A stretch of DNA of 60,785 bases. Origin: Candidatus Rifleibacteriota bacterium. GTDB lineage: Bacteria; Muiribacteriota; Ozemobacteria; Ozemobacterales; Ozemobacteraceae. The translations under genes and the position numbers were made by a program. Shown here piece after piece: positions 40,152 to 49,350 of this stretch; within the stretch, counting starts at the first letter, position 1, and each line of letters begins with the position of its first letter. The stretch lies in contig JAAYNI010000030.1 in NCBI GenBank assembly GCA_012520995.1, positions 1 to 60,785 of the forward strand, written 5' to 3'. The notes beneath the pieces are model-generated. The model saw only the letters and a program-made list of their open reading frames with translations. It was not told the origin of the DNA and searched no databases.

Positions 40152-41489
40152 ATGAAGAACTCCGAGACTTCCAAACTTCACAGCGATTTGCGGAATGAAA
40201 GGGCGGAAATACGCAAAGCAGCTATTGCAAAAGCAAAAAAGCTTGATAATCCTCAGGCCTTGCGTGTTTTGATAGCAGCTTTGGACTCACAGAATGCCGC
40301 TGTTTTGTCGGACTTGAGCAAAGCTATAATTTCATATGGCGAAGAATCATTTGAGCCTTTGATTGAAGCTTTTTCTGCAGACAAATGGCGAGTGAGACAG
40401 GGGGCTTCAAAAGTAGTCAGCAGCATGTCAAAAGAGATGCTGAGCAAGCTGATGGAATCAGTTCCTGAGAATGAGCCTGACGTAGATTATTGGATGGTAC
40501 AGACTCTGGGCGCTATGGGAAGTGAAGCGGTCAGCTACCTTGCAAGAAACTTTGCACACGAAAACCATAAAATCAGCTTGGCAGCTGTCAGAGCTGCTCA
40601 AAAGGTTCGTGATCCGGAGATGGTAGAAGAACTTTTAAAGCTTCTGGACTCTCCGTCTTGGCCGATGAGAAAAGCTGCTTATGACAGTTTGGAAGTGATT
40701 TATCCATGTAATTTGGATGCTGTCGTGGCTGCTTTGGATTCTTGCAGTAACGAGTCTAGCTATTGGATAATCAAACTTTTGGCTCAGCAAGCTATGCCGG
40801 AGCTTACTGACAAATTTGCAGAAATAGTTGAAACAGCTCCTATGGAATCCAAGCTTGAGGCTATTAAAGCTTTGGCTATGATAGAAACTCCCCATGCCCA
40901 TCACTTGCTTGTCGGCTATTTGGCAAATAAAGCTTGGATTGTCAGAAAAACTGCGGCTGATGCCATATTGCTGCAGGGCTTGGGTGTCTCTGACGACTTG
41001 GTTTCAGCAATGAAAGATGCCAATGAAGATGCCCGCTATTGGTCTTTAAAAGTGCTTGGAGAGGTCAAAGAACCCAAAATTTTCTCTCAGATTCTCAATT
41101 GTTTAGGCGACAGCCAAAGTTCTGTGCGTTCAGCTGCTTGCCAGGCTCTCGGAAGTATGGGGGATGCAGCTGCTGTCCCTTATTTGATGCAGATGCTTAA
41201 TGATGAGTCGGAAGATGTCAGGACTTCTTCCATCTTGGCCTTGAGTCAGATAGGAGAAAAAAATGAGTCGAAAATTTCTCCGAAAGCTGTAAAGTCTTCC
41301 CAATCTTCTCAGGTCTCTGTTCCTAAGGCAACAGCTTATACTTGCGAACATTGCGGCAAGAATGTGAGTTCCGAATACAAATATTGTCCGTATTGTTTGA
41401 CTCCGGTAAAGAAAAATTCATGTGCTAAATGCGGCCGAACTCTAGAACCTGGTTGGACAGGTTGTCCTGACTGCGGTACAGCAGCGTGA
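40152..41489 (+). CDS. HEAT-repeat protein with C-terminal double zinc ribbon
   Basis: 445 residues. The N-terminal 370 residues are consecutive HEAT/PBS-lyase-type repeats, e.g. IRKAAIAKAKKLDNPQALRV, SWPMRKAAYDSLEVIYP, AWIVRKTAADAILLQGLG, SSVRSAACQALGSMGD, SEDVRTSSILALSQIG. After a Ser-rich linker, two treble-clef or ribbon-like metal sites follow: CEHCGKNVSSEYKYCPYC and CAKCGRTLEPGWTGCPDC. The architecture suggests a protein-interaction scaffold. It is in the ileS-dnaN cluster and overlaps the next permease start by four bases. I know no function. Confidence 0.85.
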   Translation: MKNSETSKLHSDLRNERAEIRKAAIAKAKKLDNPQALRVLIAALDSQNAAVLSDLSKAIISYGEESFEPLIEAFSADKWRVRQGASKVVSSMSKEMLSKLMESVPENEPDVDYWMVQTLGAMGSEAVSYLARNFAHENHKISLAAVRAAQKVRDPEMVEELLKLLDSPSWPMRKAAYDSLEVIYPCNLDAVVAALDSCSNESSYWIIKLLAQQAMPELTDKFAEIVETAPMESKLEAIKALAMIETPHAHHLLVGYLANKAWIVRKTAADAILLQGLGVSDDLVSAMKDANEDARYWSLKVLGEVKEPKIFSQILNCLGDSQSSVRSAACQALGSMGDAAAVPYLMQMLNDESEDVRTSSILALSQIGEKNESKISPKAVKSSQSSQVSVPKATAYTCEHCGKNVSSEYKYCPYCLTPVKKNSCAKCGRTLEPGWTGCPDCGTAA

Positions 41490-42499
41490 AGAAGCCGAGA
41501 GAGAAGCTTTACTTTTCCCTTGCTCTGCTTTCTTTACTCTCAGCTCTTTTCTTTCTTCCTCTTGCGGGAAAAATTCCTGTTTCTTTCTCCCAGTATTTTA
41601 ATGCTCTGAGAGCATGGGTTTTGTCGAAACCTGATCCCAGCGGTATCTTAGATATTCTTATTGAAATACGTTTCCCGAGAGTTGTTGCCAGTATTTTGGC
41701 GGGTATGGCATTGGCTGCGGCAGGAACAGCTTATCAAGCAATATTTTGCAATCCGATGGTTTCGCCTGATTTGCTGGGCGCTTCGGCAGGAGCGGCTTTT
41801 GGAGCAGCTTTAGCTATAGTTATGTCTTTAAGCATAACAGGTTTGCAGTTAATGTCTTTTTTATTCGGTTTGCTCGCGGTCGCTTTGGCTTATTTTATAG
41901 CTTCAAGAGCAGACAGAGGGCAAAAGACCGCTCTTATATTGATTTTGTCTGGAATGGTGGTTTCATCTATTGCAAATGCGGCTATGTCTCTAATCAAATA
42001 TACTGCAGATACCAATACCCAGCTTCCTGAGATAACCTTTTGGCTTATGGGGAATATTGCTCCTGTCAATAAGTCGGATATAGGTTTTATGCTTCCGCCT
42101 GTTTTATTGGGCATAATAGTGGTGTTTCTTTTTAGATGGCAGATCAATGTTATGTCTTTTGGCGAGGAAGAAGCTGCTACTTTGGGTGTTAACACCAAAT
42201 TGGTTCGTATACTTGTGATTTCTGCCGCAACCTTAATGACTTCTGCTACAGTAAGCGTTTGTGGACAGATTGGCTGGCTAGGTCTTATAGTGCCTCATTT
42301 GAGCAGAATGCTGGTTGGCGCCGATATACGTAAAACTCTGCCTATGTCTTTATTGCTTGGCGGCACTTTTCTTGCCTTGACAGACACCTTTTCAAGAACA
42401 GTTCCTGAAGCGGAAATACCCATAGGCATTTTGACCGCTTTTGCAGGCGCTCCATTTTTTATATTTTTGCTTCTTAAAGGCAAAAAAGGCTGGAACTGA
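41486..42499 (+). CDS. ABC importer permease, FecCD/BtuC family
   Basis: 337 residues with about nine or ten helices, starting at a GTG that overlaps the previous stop. Family blocks are EIRFPRVVASILAGMALAAA, GTAYQAIFCNPMVSPDLLGA, SAGAAFGAALAIV, ITFWLMGNIAP, SFGEEEAATLGVNTK and VSVCGQIGWLGLIVPHLSRM, followed by LTDTFSRTVPEAEIPIGIL. These transporters import iron-siderophores, haem or cobalamin. It ends on the first base of the ATPase ATG. The order permease-ATPase-binding protein is complete here. Confidence 0.94.
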   Translation: MKKPREKLYFSLALLSLLSALFFLPLAGKIPVSFSQYFNALRAWVLSKPDPSGILDILIEIRFPRVVASILAGMALAAAGTAYQAIFCNPMVSPDLLGASAGAAFGAALAIVMSLSITGLQLMSFLFGLLAVALAYFIASRADRGQKTALILILSGMVVSSIANAAMSLIKYTADTNTQLPEITFWLMGNIAPVNKSDIGFMLPPVLLGIIVVFLFRWQINVMSFGEEEAATLGVNTKLVRILVISAATLMTSATVSVCGQIGWLGLIVPHLSRMLVGADIRKTLPMSLLLGGTFLALTDTFSRTVPEAEIPIGILTAFAGAPFFIFLLLKGKKGWN

Positions 42500-43260
42500 T
42501 GCTAGAGATAAGACAACTTGCGATTGGCTATGACGAGCCTATTATAAAAGACTTGTCTCTTGAGGTGAAAGCGTCCGAATTTGTTTGTGTAATAGGCGCA
42601 AATGGCATAGGGAAGACTACTCTCTTTAAGACGCTCTTACGTATTTTGCCTAAGCTTAGCGGACAGGTTTTACTTGATGGCACAGAAATAGAAGACTTTT
42701 CGACTAAGGAATTTGCGAAAAAAGTTGCTTATGTGCCTCAAGCTCATGTACCGCCTTTTCCTTTTGAAGTAATAGACGTAGTTATTATGGGACGAACAGC
42801 TGCTCTGGGCACTTTTGCAGTTCCCTCTAAACAAGATGTGCTAATAGCTGAGAACCTTTTGGAACTTTTGGGGATTGAAAAGCTTAAAAATAAAAAATAT
42901 ACTGAAATAAGCGGCGGAGAAAGACAAATGACTTTAATTGCCAGAGCTTTAGCTCAAGAGGCAGGCACTGTGATTTTAGACGAGCCTGCTTCATCTTTGG
43001 ATTTAGGCAATCAGTGGAAAATCTTTACTCAAATCAGGAAGCTTGCAACAAAAGGCTTAGGAATTCTAATGTCGACTCATAATCCTAATCATGTCTTGTC
43101 ATTCGCCGACAAAACTTTAGCTATCTTTGAGGATTCCACTTGGATGTTTGGGGAGACAAACGATGTGCTGACTTCTGAAAATCTGAGCAGAATTTATGGA
43201 TTGCCTATGCGAATTTGTACCTTGGATGATGGGGAAAAAGTTTGTGTTTTAAAAAAGTAG
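42499..43260 (+). CDS. ABC importer ATPase, FecE/BtuD family
   Basis: 253 residues, one nucleotide-binding domain. Walker A GANGIGKTTLFKTLL (about residue 34), Q-loop in VAYVPQAHVPPFPFEV, a family-typical MGRTAALGTFAVPSK, signature ISGGERQMTLIARALAQ, Walker B TVILDEPASSLDLGNQ and switch STHNPNHV. Works with the adjacent permease and binding protein to power uptake. Confidence 0.95.
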   Translation: MLEIRQLAIGYDEPIIKDLSLEVKASEFVCVIGANGIGKTTLFKTLLRILPKLSGQVLLDGTEIEDFSTKEFAKKVAYVPQAHVPPFPFEVIDVVIMGRTAALGTFAVPSKQDVLIAENLLELLGIEKLKNKKYTEISGGERQMTLIARALAQEAGTVILDEPASSLDLGNQWKIFTQIRKLATKGLGILMSTHNPNHVLSFADKTLAIFEDSTWMFGETNDVLTSENLSRIYGLPMRICTLDDGEKVCVLKK

Positions 43261-43269
43261 GAGAATGAG

Positions 43270-44301
43270 ATGTCAAAGAGATTTTCTTTTCTTTTAATTG
43301 CCTGTGTATTTTTCTCTCTGCTTTCCCAAGCTTATGCAGCTGAAATAACAGATATGACTGGCAGAACTGTCGAGCTGCCGGAACAAATTTTTAAAGTTTG
43401 TCCGGATGGACAGTCAGCGGTTGTTATAATGCACAGTCTTTCTCTGGATATGCTTACCTCTTGGTCATTTGATTTGCTTGAGCAAGAAAAAATATATATT
43501 CCGTCAAAATATCATGATCTTCCTGTTACAGGTTTGCTTTCGGGACAAAAGGTTACGGGCAATCTCGAGAAGGTGATGCTTTTGAAGCCGGATATTATTC
43601 TTTCAGCTGTTGATTTGGGAAATGCAGGCGGACATCAAAAAATGATTCAAGATGCGGATAATTTACAGCGTAAAACAGGGATTCCTGTTGTGATTGTTAC
43701 TTCTGAGATAAGACGAGCCGGAGAAGTTTTCACCTTTTTAGGAAAAATCTTACATCTAGAAGAAAAGGCAGGTCATTTGGCTTCCTATTGCAATCGTGTT
43801 ATCTCTTATGCGGATGAGCAAAGGGCAAAGATCGACGTTCCTGTGACTGTTTATTATGCCCAAGGAAAGCGCGGTTTAATGACGGCTCCAAAAGGCAGCT
43901 CTCACGGAGAAATAATAGAATTGGTCGGAGGCAGGAATGTGGCTGATTTCAAGGGCGACATCAGAAACAGGACTGCTGTTAATCTGGAACAGGTTTTGCT
44001 TTGGAATCCGCAGGTTATTTTGTTGGCAGACCGTCTTTATAGCGCATTTCCAAAAACAGATGAACCGTCACAGGTTTTAAGAGATTTCTCGCCGCTTTGG
44101 GAAAGAACTGAAGCGATGAAAAATAGAAGGGTATATTTCGTGCCTTGCAAACCATATAATTGGCTTGATATGCCGCCTTCTGTTAATAGAATTCTTGGAA
44201 TTCTTTGGCTTGGCAAAAAACTTTATCCGCAATTTTATAGATTTGATTATGAAAGTGAAATAAAAGATTATTTCGGGCTCTTTTATAATTATGAACTATA
44301 A
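43270..44301 (+). CDS. Periplasmic substrate-binding protein of the FecCD-type importer
   Basis: 343 residues. The signal peptide SFLLIACVFFSLLSQAYAAE is probably cleaved after AYA; an internal LIAC resembles a lipobox but lies inside the hydrophobic core, so lipidation is less likely. The mature part starts ITDMTGRTVELPEQIFKVCP, typical of class III iron or cobalamin binding proteins. VMLLKPDIILSAVDLG, EIIELVGGRNVADFKGD and LEQVLLWNPQVILLADR are other family blocks. The long linker helix between lobes fits LEEKAGHLASYCNRVISY. The ligand (siderophore, haem, cobalamin or other metal chelate) is not decided by sequence. The stop codon's last base is the first base of a repeat element. Confidence 0.88.
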   Translation: MSKRFSFLLIACVFFSLLSQAYAAEITDMTGRTVELPEQIFKVCPDGQSAVVIMHSLSLDMLTSWSFDLLEQEKIYIPSKYHDLPVTGLLSGQKVTGNLEKVMLLKPDIILSAVDLGNAGGHQKMIQDADNLQRKTGIPVVIVTSEIRRAGEVFTFLGKILHLEEKAGHLASYCNRVISYADEQRAKIDVPVTVYYAQGKRGLMTAPKGSSHGEIIELVGGRNVADFKGDIRNRTAVNLEQVLLWNPQVILLADRLYSAFPKTDEPSQVLRDFSPLWERTEAMKNRRVYFVPCKPYNWLDMPPSVNRILGILWLGKKLYPQFYRFDYESEIKDYFGLFYNYEL

Positions 44302-44391
44302 CTAGTGCTGTGTTGCAGCTAAAAGTTGCTTATTCAAAGAAAAGCGAGTCAAGGAGCTATTCATGGTTATTTGATGCAGCCGCCGCACTAG
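44301..44391 (+). repeat. MITE-like element, short form (copy E)
   Basis: 91 bp from ACTAGTGCTGTGTTGCAGCT to GCACTAG, the best-preserved short copy. It pairs with the copy at 13338-13429 along its whole length. The first base is shared with the TAA stop at 44299-44301. The remaining gap 44392-44585 holds AATTGTTTAG (shared with the element at 4815-5119), a TTTGTGTGTTTCGTGG-type phrase (about 44509) and CGCCACTCATCAC (about 44552), but no gene. Confidence 0.75.
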
Positions 44392-44585
44392 AGTGGGTAG
44401 TGAAATTGTTTAGAACTCAATACGATGAAACTGATGCCTGCTCTGCCTGTCAGTGTATTCAGTTTGTTCTGTAGTTTTATAAAGTTTTTTTGGAGTTTTT
44501 TCGTATTTTTGTGTGTTTCGTGGCTTCAAAAGGTATTTGTTTTTTGCTACTCGCCACTCATCACTTGCTAGGATTCAAAAGTAAT

Positions 44586-46289
44586 ATGGATTATTTTTCA
44601 CTAGAAAGACATATAAATGAGCTTAACTCAGCTTTGCCGAAAGCATTTCTTGAGTCTGTTTCAAGCGCTTTAAGCAGAACCTTTGCTTTAGGTTTTAAAT
44701 CAGGCTCGGAATATTTTTCTTTGTATTTAGCCCTTGACGGAGTTTTACAAGGTCCAAGACTGAAAAGAGGAAAGCTTGAATCTTTCTCTGACAGTGTTTT
44801 CTCAGAGCGTGTTTATAAACTGCTTTCAAACGCTTTTTTGGCTGAGATGGGAATGCTTCGAAATCCGGAACTGCCTTTAGCACGGGACAGAATTATTTTT
44901 CTGCGCTTTATTGCAGCAGACCCGTATTTTGGAATAAAGAAAACCTTTTTTTTGATATGCGAATTTACTGGTCGCAATTCCAATATATTTTTATCTGATT
45001 CCGATATGATTATTTTAGAGGCCTATGGCAGAACTGCAAACAATTCGCAAGGAAAGGCTTATGTTTTTCCTTGCTCAGAAGTTAAGGCTGATCCTTTGCT
45101 GTTTTCGCCAGAGGAACTGGCAAATTTTTGGACTAAACATTCATTTGGTGACTCTTCAGAACTTTTGGCAGGGATAACCAATAAAATTCTAAAAGAAGCT
45201 GTGTACAGAAGCAAATGCGAGAAGAAACTTCCTATTAGGGTTGCAAATGAGCTTTTGGCTTTCCTCAAGGAATACAGGGATGAAGGAGCTTATCTTTACC
45301 TGAAAAATAAACGTGTCGCCTATGTAAGTTCTGTCAACTTTTCTCATATGGAAGAACATGAGATAATTGCTATCAATTCGATTAATGATGCTCTTTTGCA
45401 GGCTGCTTTAATGAATGTTTTGCCGAAAGCTCTCTCTGATGAAAAGGGTAAGCTTCTAAAGTATATAGAAACAAAAATTCAAGCTGTAAAAAAGCTTATT
45501 CAAGAGCAAAATGAATTGCTTGAACTCTATTCTGACCATGAAACGGTGCAACATAAAGGGGAGCTTATCAACGCCAATTTATATCAGATTAAGCCTGGCA
45601 GCAAACAAGTCGCAGTTTATGATTGGTTGTCGGACAAAACTGAACTGATAGAACTGGATCCTATGAAAACGCCTCATGCAAATTCTGAATATTTTTTTAA
45701 ACAGGCTAAAAAGTATAAAAGGGGAATAGAAGCGGCAAAAAAAAGAATTGAAGAACTTGATTCAGAGCTTTCATGGCTAAAAGAGCAGAAATGGTATGCT
45801 TCTGAAGCTGAAGATATAACTTCGCCTGTTTTTGCTGAGTTGAAACAATATATTTTGCCTCAGAAGAAGAAAAAATCTTCTAAGAGGGATAAAAACAAAA
45901 GCATTTCCAGAAGATCTGTTTATAAAATAGAGCCGGTTTTTTCCAATGATAATGCAGTCTATTATGCAGGTAAAAATGCTCTGGAAAATGATTTCGTCAC
46001 CTTTAAGTTGGCTAAATCAGAGGATTATTGGTTTCATGCTAAGGAAGTTCCAGGTTCGCATGTCATTATGAAGTTAAAAGATAAAAACACTGTTCCGGAA
46101 GATGACAGTCTGATTATAGGGGCTTTATTGGCGGCTAGAATGAGCTTTTCCAAAAACAGCCAGAATGTACCTGTAGACTATACAAAGGCATCAAATGTCA
46201 GGCGAATTGCCGGAGGAAAGACAGGACAAGTTTACTATACTCACTATAAAACACTGTATGTGAACCCTTTAGAGCTCACGCATAACTAG
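44586..46289 (+). CDS. rqcH: RqcH/NFACT-family ribosome quality-control protein
   Basis: 567 residues from the ATG at 44586; the upstream in-frame codons lie in repeats. The NFACT-N domain (MDYFSLERHINELNSALPKA, LARDRIIFLRF with the conserved Asp-Arg pair, FLICEFTGRNSNIFLSDSD) is followed by helical and coiled-coil segments (about 310-360, 410-440). Then comes the NFACT-R domain at the C-terminus (KSEDYWFHAKEVPGSHVIMK, IIGALLAARMSFSKNSQNVP, VDYTKASNVRRIAGGKTGQV). RqcH homologues bind the 50S-peptidyl-tRNA complex and add C-terminal alanine tails to stalled chains; older names are FbpA/YloA. The stop TAG lies inside the left end of a repeat element. Confidence 0.92.
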   Translation: MDYFSLERHINELNSALPKAFLESVSSALSRTFALGFKSGSEYFSLYLALDGVLQGPRLKRGKLESFSDSVFSERVYKLLSNAFLAEMGMLRNPELPLARDRIIFLRFIAADPYFGIKKTFFLICEFTGRNSNIFLSDSDMIILEAYGRTANNSQGKAYVFPCSEVKADPLLFSPEELANFWTKHSFGDSSELLAGITNKILKEAVYRSKCEKKLPIRVANELLAFLKEYRDEGAYLYLKNKRVAYVSSVNFSHMEEHEIIAINSINDALLQAALMNVLPKALSDEKGKLLKYIETKIQAVKKLIQEQNELLELYSDHETVQHKGELINANLYQIKPGSKQVAVYDWLSDKTELIELDPMKTPHANSEYFFKQAKKYKRGIEAAKKRIEELDSELSWLKEQKWYASEAEDITSPVFAELKQYILPQKKKKSSKRDKNKSISRRSVYKIEPVFSNDNAVYYAGKNALENDFVTFKLAKSEDYWFHAKEVPGSHVIMKLKDKNTVPEDDSLIIGALLAARMSFSKNSQNVPVDYTKASNVRRIAGGKTGQVYYTHYKTLYVNPLELTHN

Positions 46290-46614
46290 TGCTTTGTTGC
46301 AGCTAAAACTTTCCTGTAAGCCTTTCAAAATTCACAAGACAATATCCGCTTATAAGATCGTGCCGTGATGAGTGGTGTGTGGTGGGTGGCGAGCTTAATT
46401 AAATTAGAAATTTTAAAGTATCAATTAGAAATAAATCTTTTAGTCTTTTCTGCAGTTTCTGCCTGTGTCTTGGGTTTTGCCCTTTCTATCCCCTACGCCC
46501 TGCTCCCTGATTTTAAGCTATGCTTAAAATCTCATCTGTGTGAATCTGTGTCCATCTGTGGATAGAAAAAAATCTGTCCGATAATAAACATTTTAGCTGT
46601 TATACAGCACTAGT
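46285..46614 (+). repeat. MITE-like element, long form (copy F), best-preserved
   Basis: 330 bp. The two ends match as inverted repeats over 24 bases with four differences: left ACTAGTGCTT...CAGCTAAAA, right (inverted) ACTAGTGCTG...CAGCTAAAA. Inside are GTGATGAGTGGTGTGTGGTG, AAATTAGAAATTTTAAAGTA, CTGCAGTTTCTGCCTGTG, the palindrome TTTTAAGCTATGCTTAAAA (46513) and ATCTGTGTCCATCTGTGG. The gap 46290-46697 contains no gene besides this and the trxA promoter. Confidence 0.8.
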
Positions 46615-46633
46615 ATTGCCCTTTCCTAAGATC

Positions 46634-46662
46634 TTGTTTTTGTGGCGTTTGCATAGTATTAT
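46634..46662 (+). promoter_or_regulatory. Promoter of trxA-glgB
   Basis: TTGTTT (46634-46639), 17-base spacer, TATTAT (46657-46662), 36 bases before the ATG; AAAGGAGT is the ribosome site. Confidence 0.55.
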
Positions 46663-46697
46663 CTATTGACAGACAACATGAAAGGAGTCTCAATATT

Positions 46698-47021
46698 ATG
46701 GCACTTGAACTGACGCAAGATACATTTGAAAAAGAAATTATTGACCATAAAGGTCCTGCTATGGTTGATTTTTGGGCACCTTGGTGTGGCCCTTGCAGAA
46801 TTATGGTACCTATAGTGGACAAACTTGCCGAAACCTTCAAAGGCAAAGTTAAAATAGCAAAACTTAACGCTTCTGACTACGGTGAACTGGCTATGAAATA
46901 TGGTGCTAGCACTATACCCACCTTTGTGTTCTTCAAAGATGGAAAAGTAGTTCTCTCCAAAGCGGGAACTATGCCAGAAAAAGTTCTTTCAGATCTTATA
47001 ACCGAAACTCTTTTGAAATAA
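46698..47021 (+). CDS. trxA: Thioredoxin
   Basis: 107 residues, one thioredoxin fold. The active site is VDFWAPWCGPCRIMVPIV with the CGPC redox pair, the cis-Pro lies in YGASTIPTFVFFKDGKVV, and the length is standard. A general cytosolic disulfide reductase that works with thioredoxin reductase (not in this window). AAAGGAGT lies upstream of the ATG. It is followed 30 bp later by glgB, probably on the same transcript. Confidence 0.96.
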   Translation: MALELTQDTFEKEIIDHKGPAMVDFWAPWCGPCRIMVPIVDKLAETFKGKVKIAKLNASDYGELAMKYGASTIPTFVFFKDGKVVLSKAGTMPEKVLSDLITETLLK

Positions 47022-47050
47022 AATAGCTTTAAAACAAGCAGGATAACAAA

Positions 47051-49270
47051 ATGAAACAAGTAATAGACAAGGCTTCGATTGAGGCAATAATCGCCACAGA
47101 TCATCACGACCCCTTTCAGATTCTTGGTGCTCACCAGAAAGATATCAATGGGGAACCTTGTGTTGTAGTCCGAGCTTTTTTGCCAGATGCAGTAAAAACC
47201 GAGGTTGTTGAAGTTGAAAACGGCAAAAGGCATTTAATGACGAAGTTGCACGATCAGGGCTTCTTTGAAGTCGTGATTCCTGACAAAAAAGAGGTCTTTG
47301 CCTATAGGTTGAAACCCTATTATGAAAGCGGTCTCAGTTCTGAGTTTTATGACTCTTACGCTTTTATGCCAACAATTGGAGAGATGGATCAGTATCTATT
47401 CTCGCAAGGCAATCACCATGAGCTCTATAATAAGTTGGGAGCCCATATAAGTGTTCAGCAATACTTTAAAGATAAACTCGGAGGAGTAGCATTTGCTGTT
47501 TGGGCACCTAATGCGAGACGTGTCAGCGTAATTGGCGACTTTAACTCTTGGGATGGCAGACGCCATGTTATGAGAGCTTTGGGTTCCTCAGGAATATGGG
47601 AAATTTTTGTTCCAGGACTTTCCGTGGGACAGAATTATAAATTTGAGGTAAAAACCAAGGAAGGCTATTTGCTTGAAAAAGCTGACCCATATGCTTTCTA
47701 TGCGGAGTTGAGACCTAAAACTGCCAGTAAGGTTTATGATATTTCCGGTTTTGAATGGACCGATTCCGATTGGATGGAAAAACGCGGCAAAACTAACTGG
47801 AGAAAAGAACCTGTATCCATTTTTGAATGTCATTTGGGTTCCTTTACCCGAAATTTTGACGAAGGCAACAGATTCTTGACCTATAGAGAGCTTGCTCCTT
47901 TGATTGCGGAATATGTTCTTAAACTAGGTTATACTCATCTGGAGCTTATGCCTATTACTGAGCATCCGCTTGATATTTCTTGGGGATATCAGGTAACCAG
48001 TTATTTTGCTCCTACAAGCCGTTTCGGAAGTCCGAAAGACTTTATGTATTTTGTTAATTACATGCACGAGAATGGCATAGGAGTGATACTTGACTGGGTT
48101 CCTGCTCACTTCCCGAAGGATGCGCACGGTCTTGCAAAGTTTGACGGAACTCCGCTTTATGAACACAGTGACCCTCGCGAAGGCGAACACAAAGATTGGG
48201 GTACATTGATTTTTAACTTTGGCAGAAACGAAGTTAAAAACTTTCTGATAAGCAGTGCTCTCTTCTGGATGGAAAAATACCACATAGACGGTATCAGAGT
48301 CGATGCTGTGGCTTCCATGCTTTACAGAGACTATTCCAGAAAGAGCGGTGAGTGGGTACCTAATAAATATGGCGGTCGTGAGAACCTTGAGGCTATAGAA
48401 TTTTTGAAATATCTCAATGATATATCTCAAAAACTTCATCCAGGAGTGCTCTGCATTGCTGAAGAATCTACGGCTTTCCCCGGAGTAAGTCAGCCTTGCC
48501 AGAATGGCGGCCTGTCCTTCAACTTCAAGTGGAATATGGGCTGGATGAATGATACTTTGTCCTATTTCAAACATGATCCTGTATACAGGAAATATCACCA
48601 CAATGATCTGACTTTCCCGCTTGTTTACGCTTTTTCAGAGAATTTCATTTATGTGCTTTCGCATGATGAAGTAGTACATGGCAAAGGTAATATCATTAAC
48701 AAGATGCCTGGAGATTTTTGGCAGAAGTTTGCTAACGTAAGGCTTCTTTACAGCATGATGTGGACTATGCCAGGCAAAAAGCTTTTGTTTATGGGCACTG
48801 ACTTTGGACAATGGAACGAATGGGACAGCAATCAAAGCTTAGATTGGTATTTGCTGGACTATGATTCGCACAGCGGTTTGCAGAGACTTGTGACTCATCT
48901 TAACTATCTTTATAAATCTGAATCTTCGCTTCACCTTAACGACTGCGAACCTTACGGATTTGAATGGATAAGCTTTGATGATGTCGAAAACAGTACAATC
49001 AGCTGGTTGAGACGCGGTGAAAACAACGATGATGTCACTGTCTATGTTGCTAACTTTACACCCGTTCCTCGCCAAGGATACAGACTTGGCGTTCCTCAAA
49101 AGGGCTATTACAAAGAAATACTTAACTCTGACTCAGAAATGTATTTTGGCTCTAACATCGGCAATTTCGGCGGTTGCTGGAGCGAAGATGTCCACTGGAA
49201 TCACAAGCCTCAGTCTATTTCGATAAATCTGCCTCCTCTTGCTTTGGTAGGTTTTAAGCTTACAGAATGA
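47051..49270 (+). CDS. glgB: 1,4-alpha-glucan branching enzyme
   Basis: 739 residues. Forms alpha-1,6 branches in glycogen. An N-terminal N1/CBM48-type region ([10 protein letters not shown], then [20 protein letters not shown]) precedes the GH13 barrel. Catalytic residues are the nucleophile Asp in [18 protein letters not shown] (about residue 416), acid/base Glu in [12 protein letters not shown] (about 471) and transition-state Asp in [14 protein letters not shown] (about 537). Region I is [17 protein letters not shown]. Other glycogen genes (glgA, glgC, glgP) are not in the window. Confidence 0.96.
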   Translation: MKQVIDKASIEAIIATDHHDPFQILGAHQKDINGEPCVVVRAFLPDAVKTEVVEVENGKRHLMTKLHDQGFFEVVIPDKKEVFAYRLKPYYESGLSSEFYDSYAFMPTIGEMDQYLFSQGNHHELYNKLGAHISVQQYFKDKLGGVAFAVWAPNARRVSVIGDFNSWDGRRHVMRALGSSGIWEIFVPGLSVGQNYKFEVKTKEGYLLEKADPYAFYAELRPKTASKVYDISGFEWTDSDWMEKRGKTNWRKEPVSIFECHLGSFTRNFDEGNRFLTYRELAPLIAEYVLKLGYTHLELMPITEHPLDISWGYQVTSYFAPTSRFGSPKDFMYFVNYMHENGIGVILDWVPAHFPKDAHGLAKFDGTPLYEHSDPREGEHKDWGTLIFNFGRNEVKNFLISSALFWMEKYHIDGIRVDAVASMLYRDYSRKSGEWVPNKYGGRENLEAIEFLKYLNDISQKLHPGVLCIAEESTAFPGVSQPCQNGGLSFNFKWNMGWMNDTLSYFKHDPVYRKYHHNDLTFPLVYAFSENFIYVLSHDEVVHGKGNIINKMPGDFWQKFANVRLLYSMMWTMPGKKLLFMGTDFGQWNEWDSNQSLDWYLLDYDSHSGLQRLVTHLNYLYKSESSLHLNDCEPYGFEWISFDDVENSTISWLRRGENNDDVTVYVANFTPVPRQGYRLGVPQKGYYKEILNSDSEMYFGSNIGNFGGCWSEDVHWNHKPQSISINLPPLALVGFKLTE

Positions 49271-49282
49271 TTTAAGGTCATA

Positions 49283-49328
49283 AAAACGCCTCTTTTCAAG
49301 TTTAAACCTGAAAAGAGGCGTTTTTTTT
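49283..49328 (+). terminator. Terminator of glgB
   Basis: ACGCCTCTTTTCA and TGAAAAGAGGCGT form a 13-bp stem with a short loop, followed by eight T. Confidence 0.88.
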
Positions 49329-49350
49329 ACAAATTTTTACTTCGCGATGG

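Noticed and set aside
43270-43340. Lipoprotein signal (LIAC) in the importer binding protein
   Set aside because: The Cys lies in the middle of the hydrophobic core and a better signal peptidase I site (AYA^AE) follows.
46365-46565. 66-codon reading frame
   Set aside because: It lies wholly within the repeat element at 46285-46614 and has no ribosome site.
47924-48601. 225-codon minus-strand frame
   Set aside because: It is opposite glgB, whose motifs are intact; it has no recognisable product.
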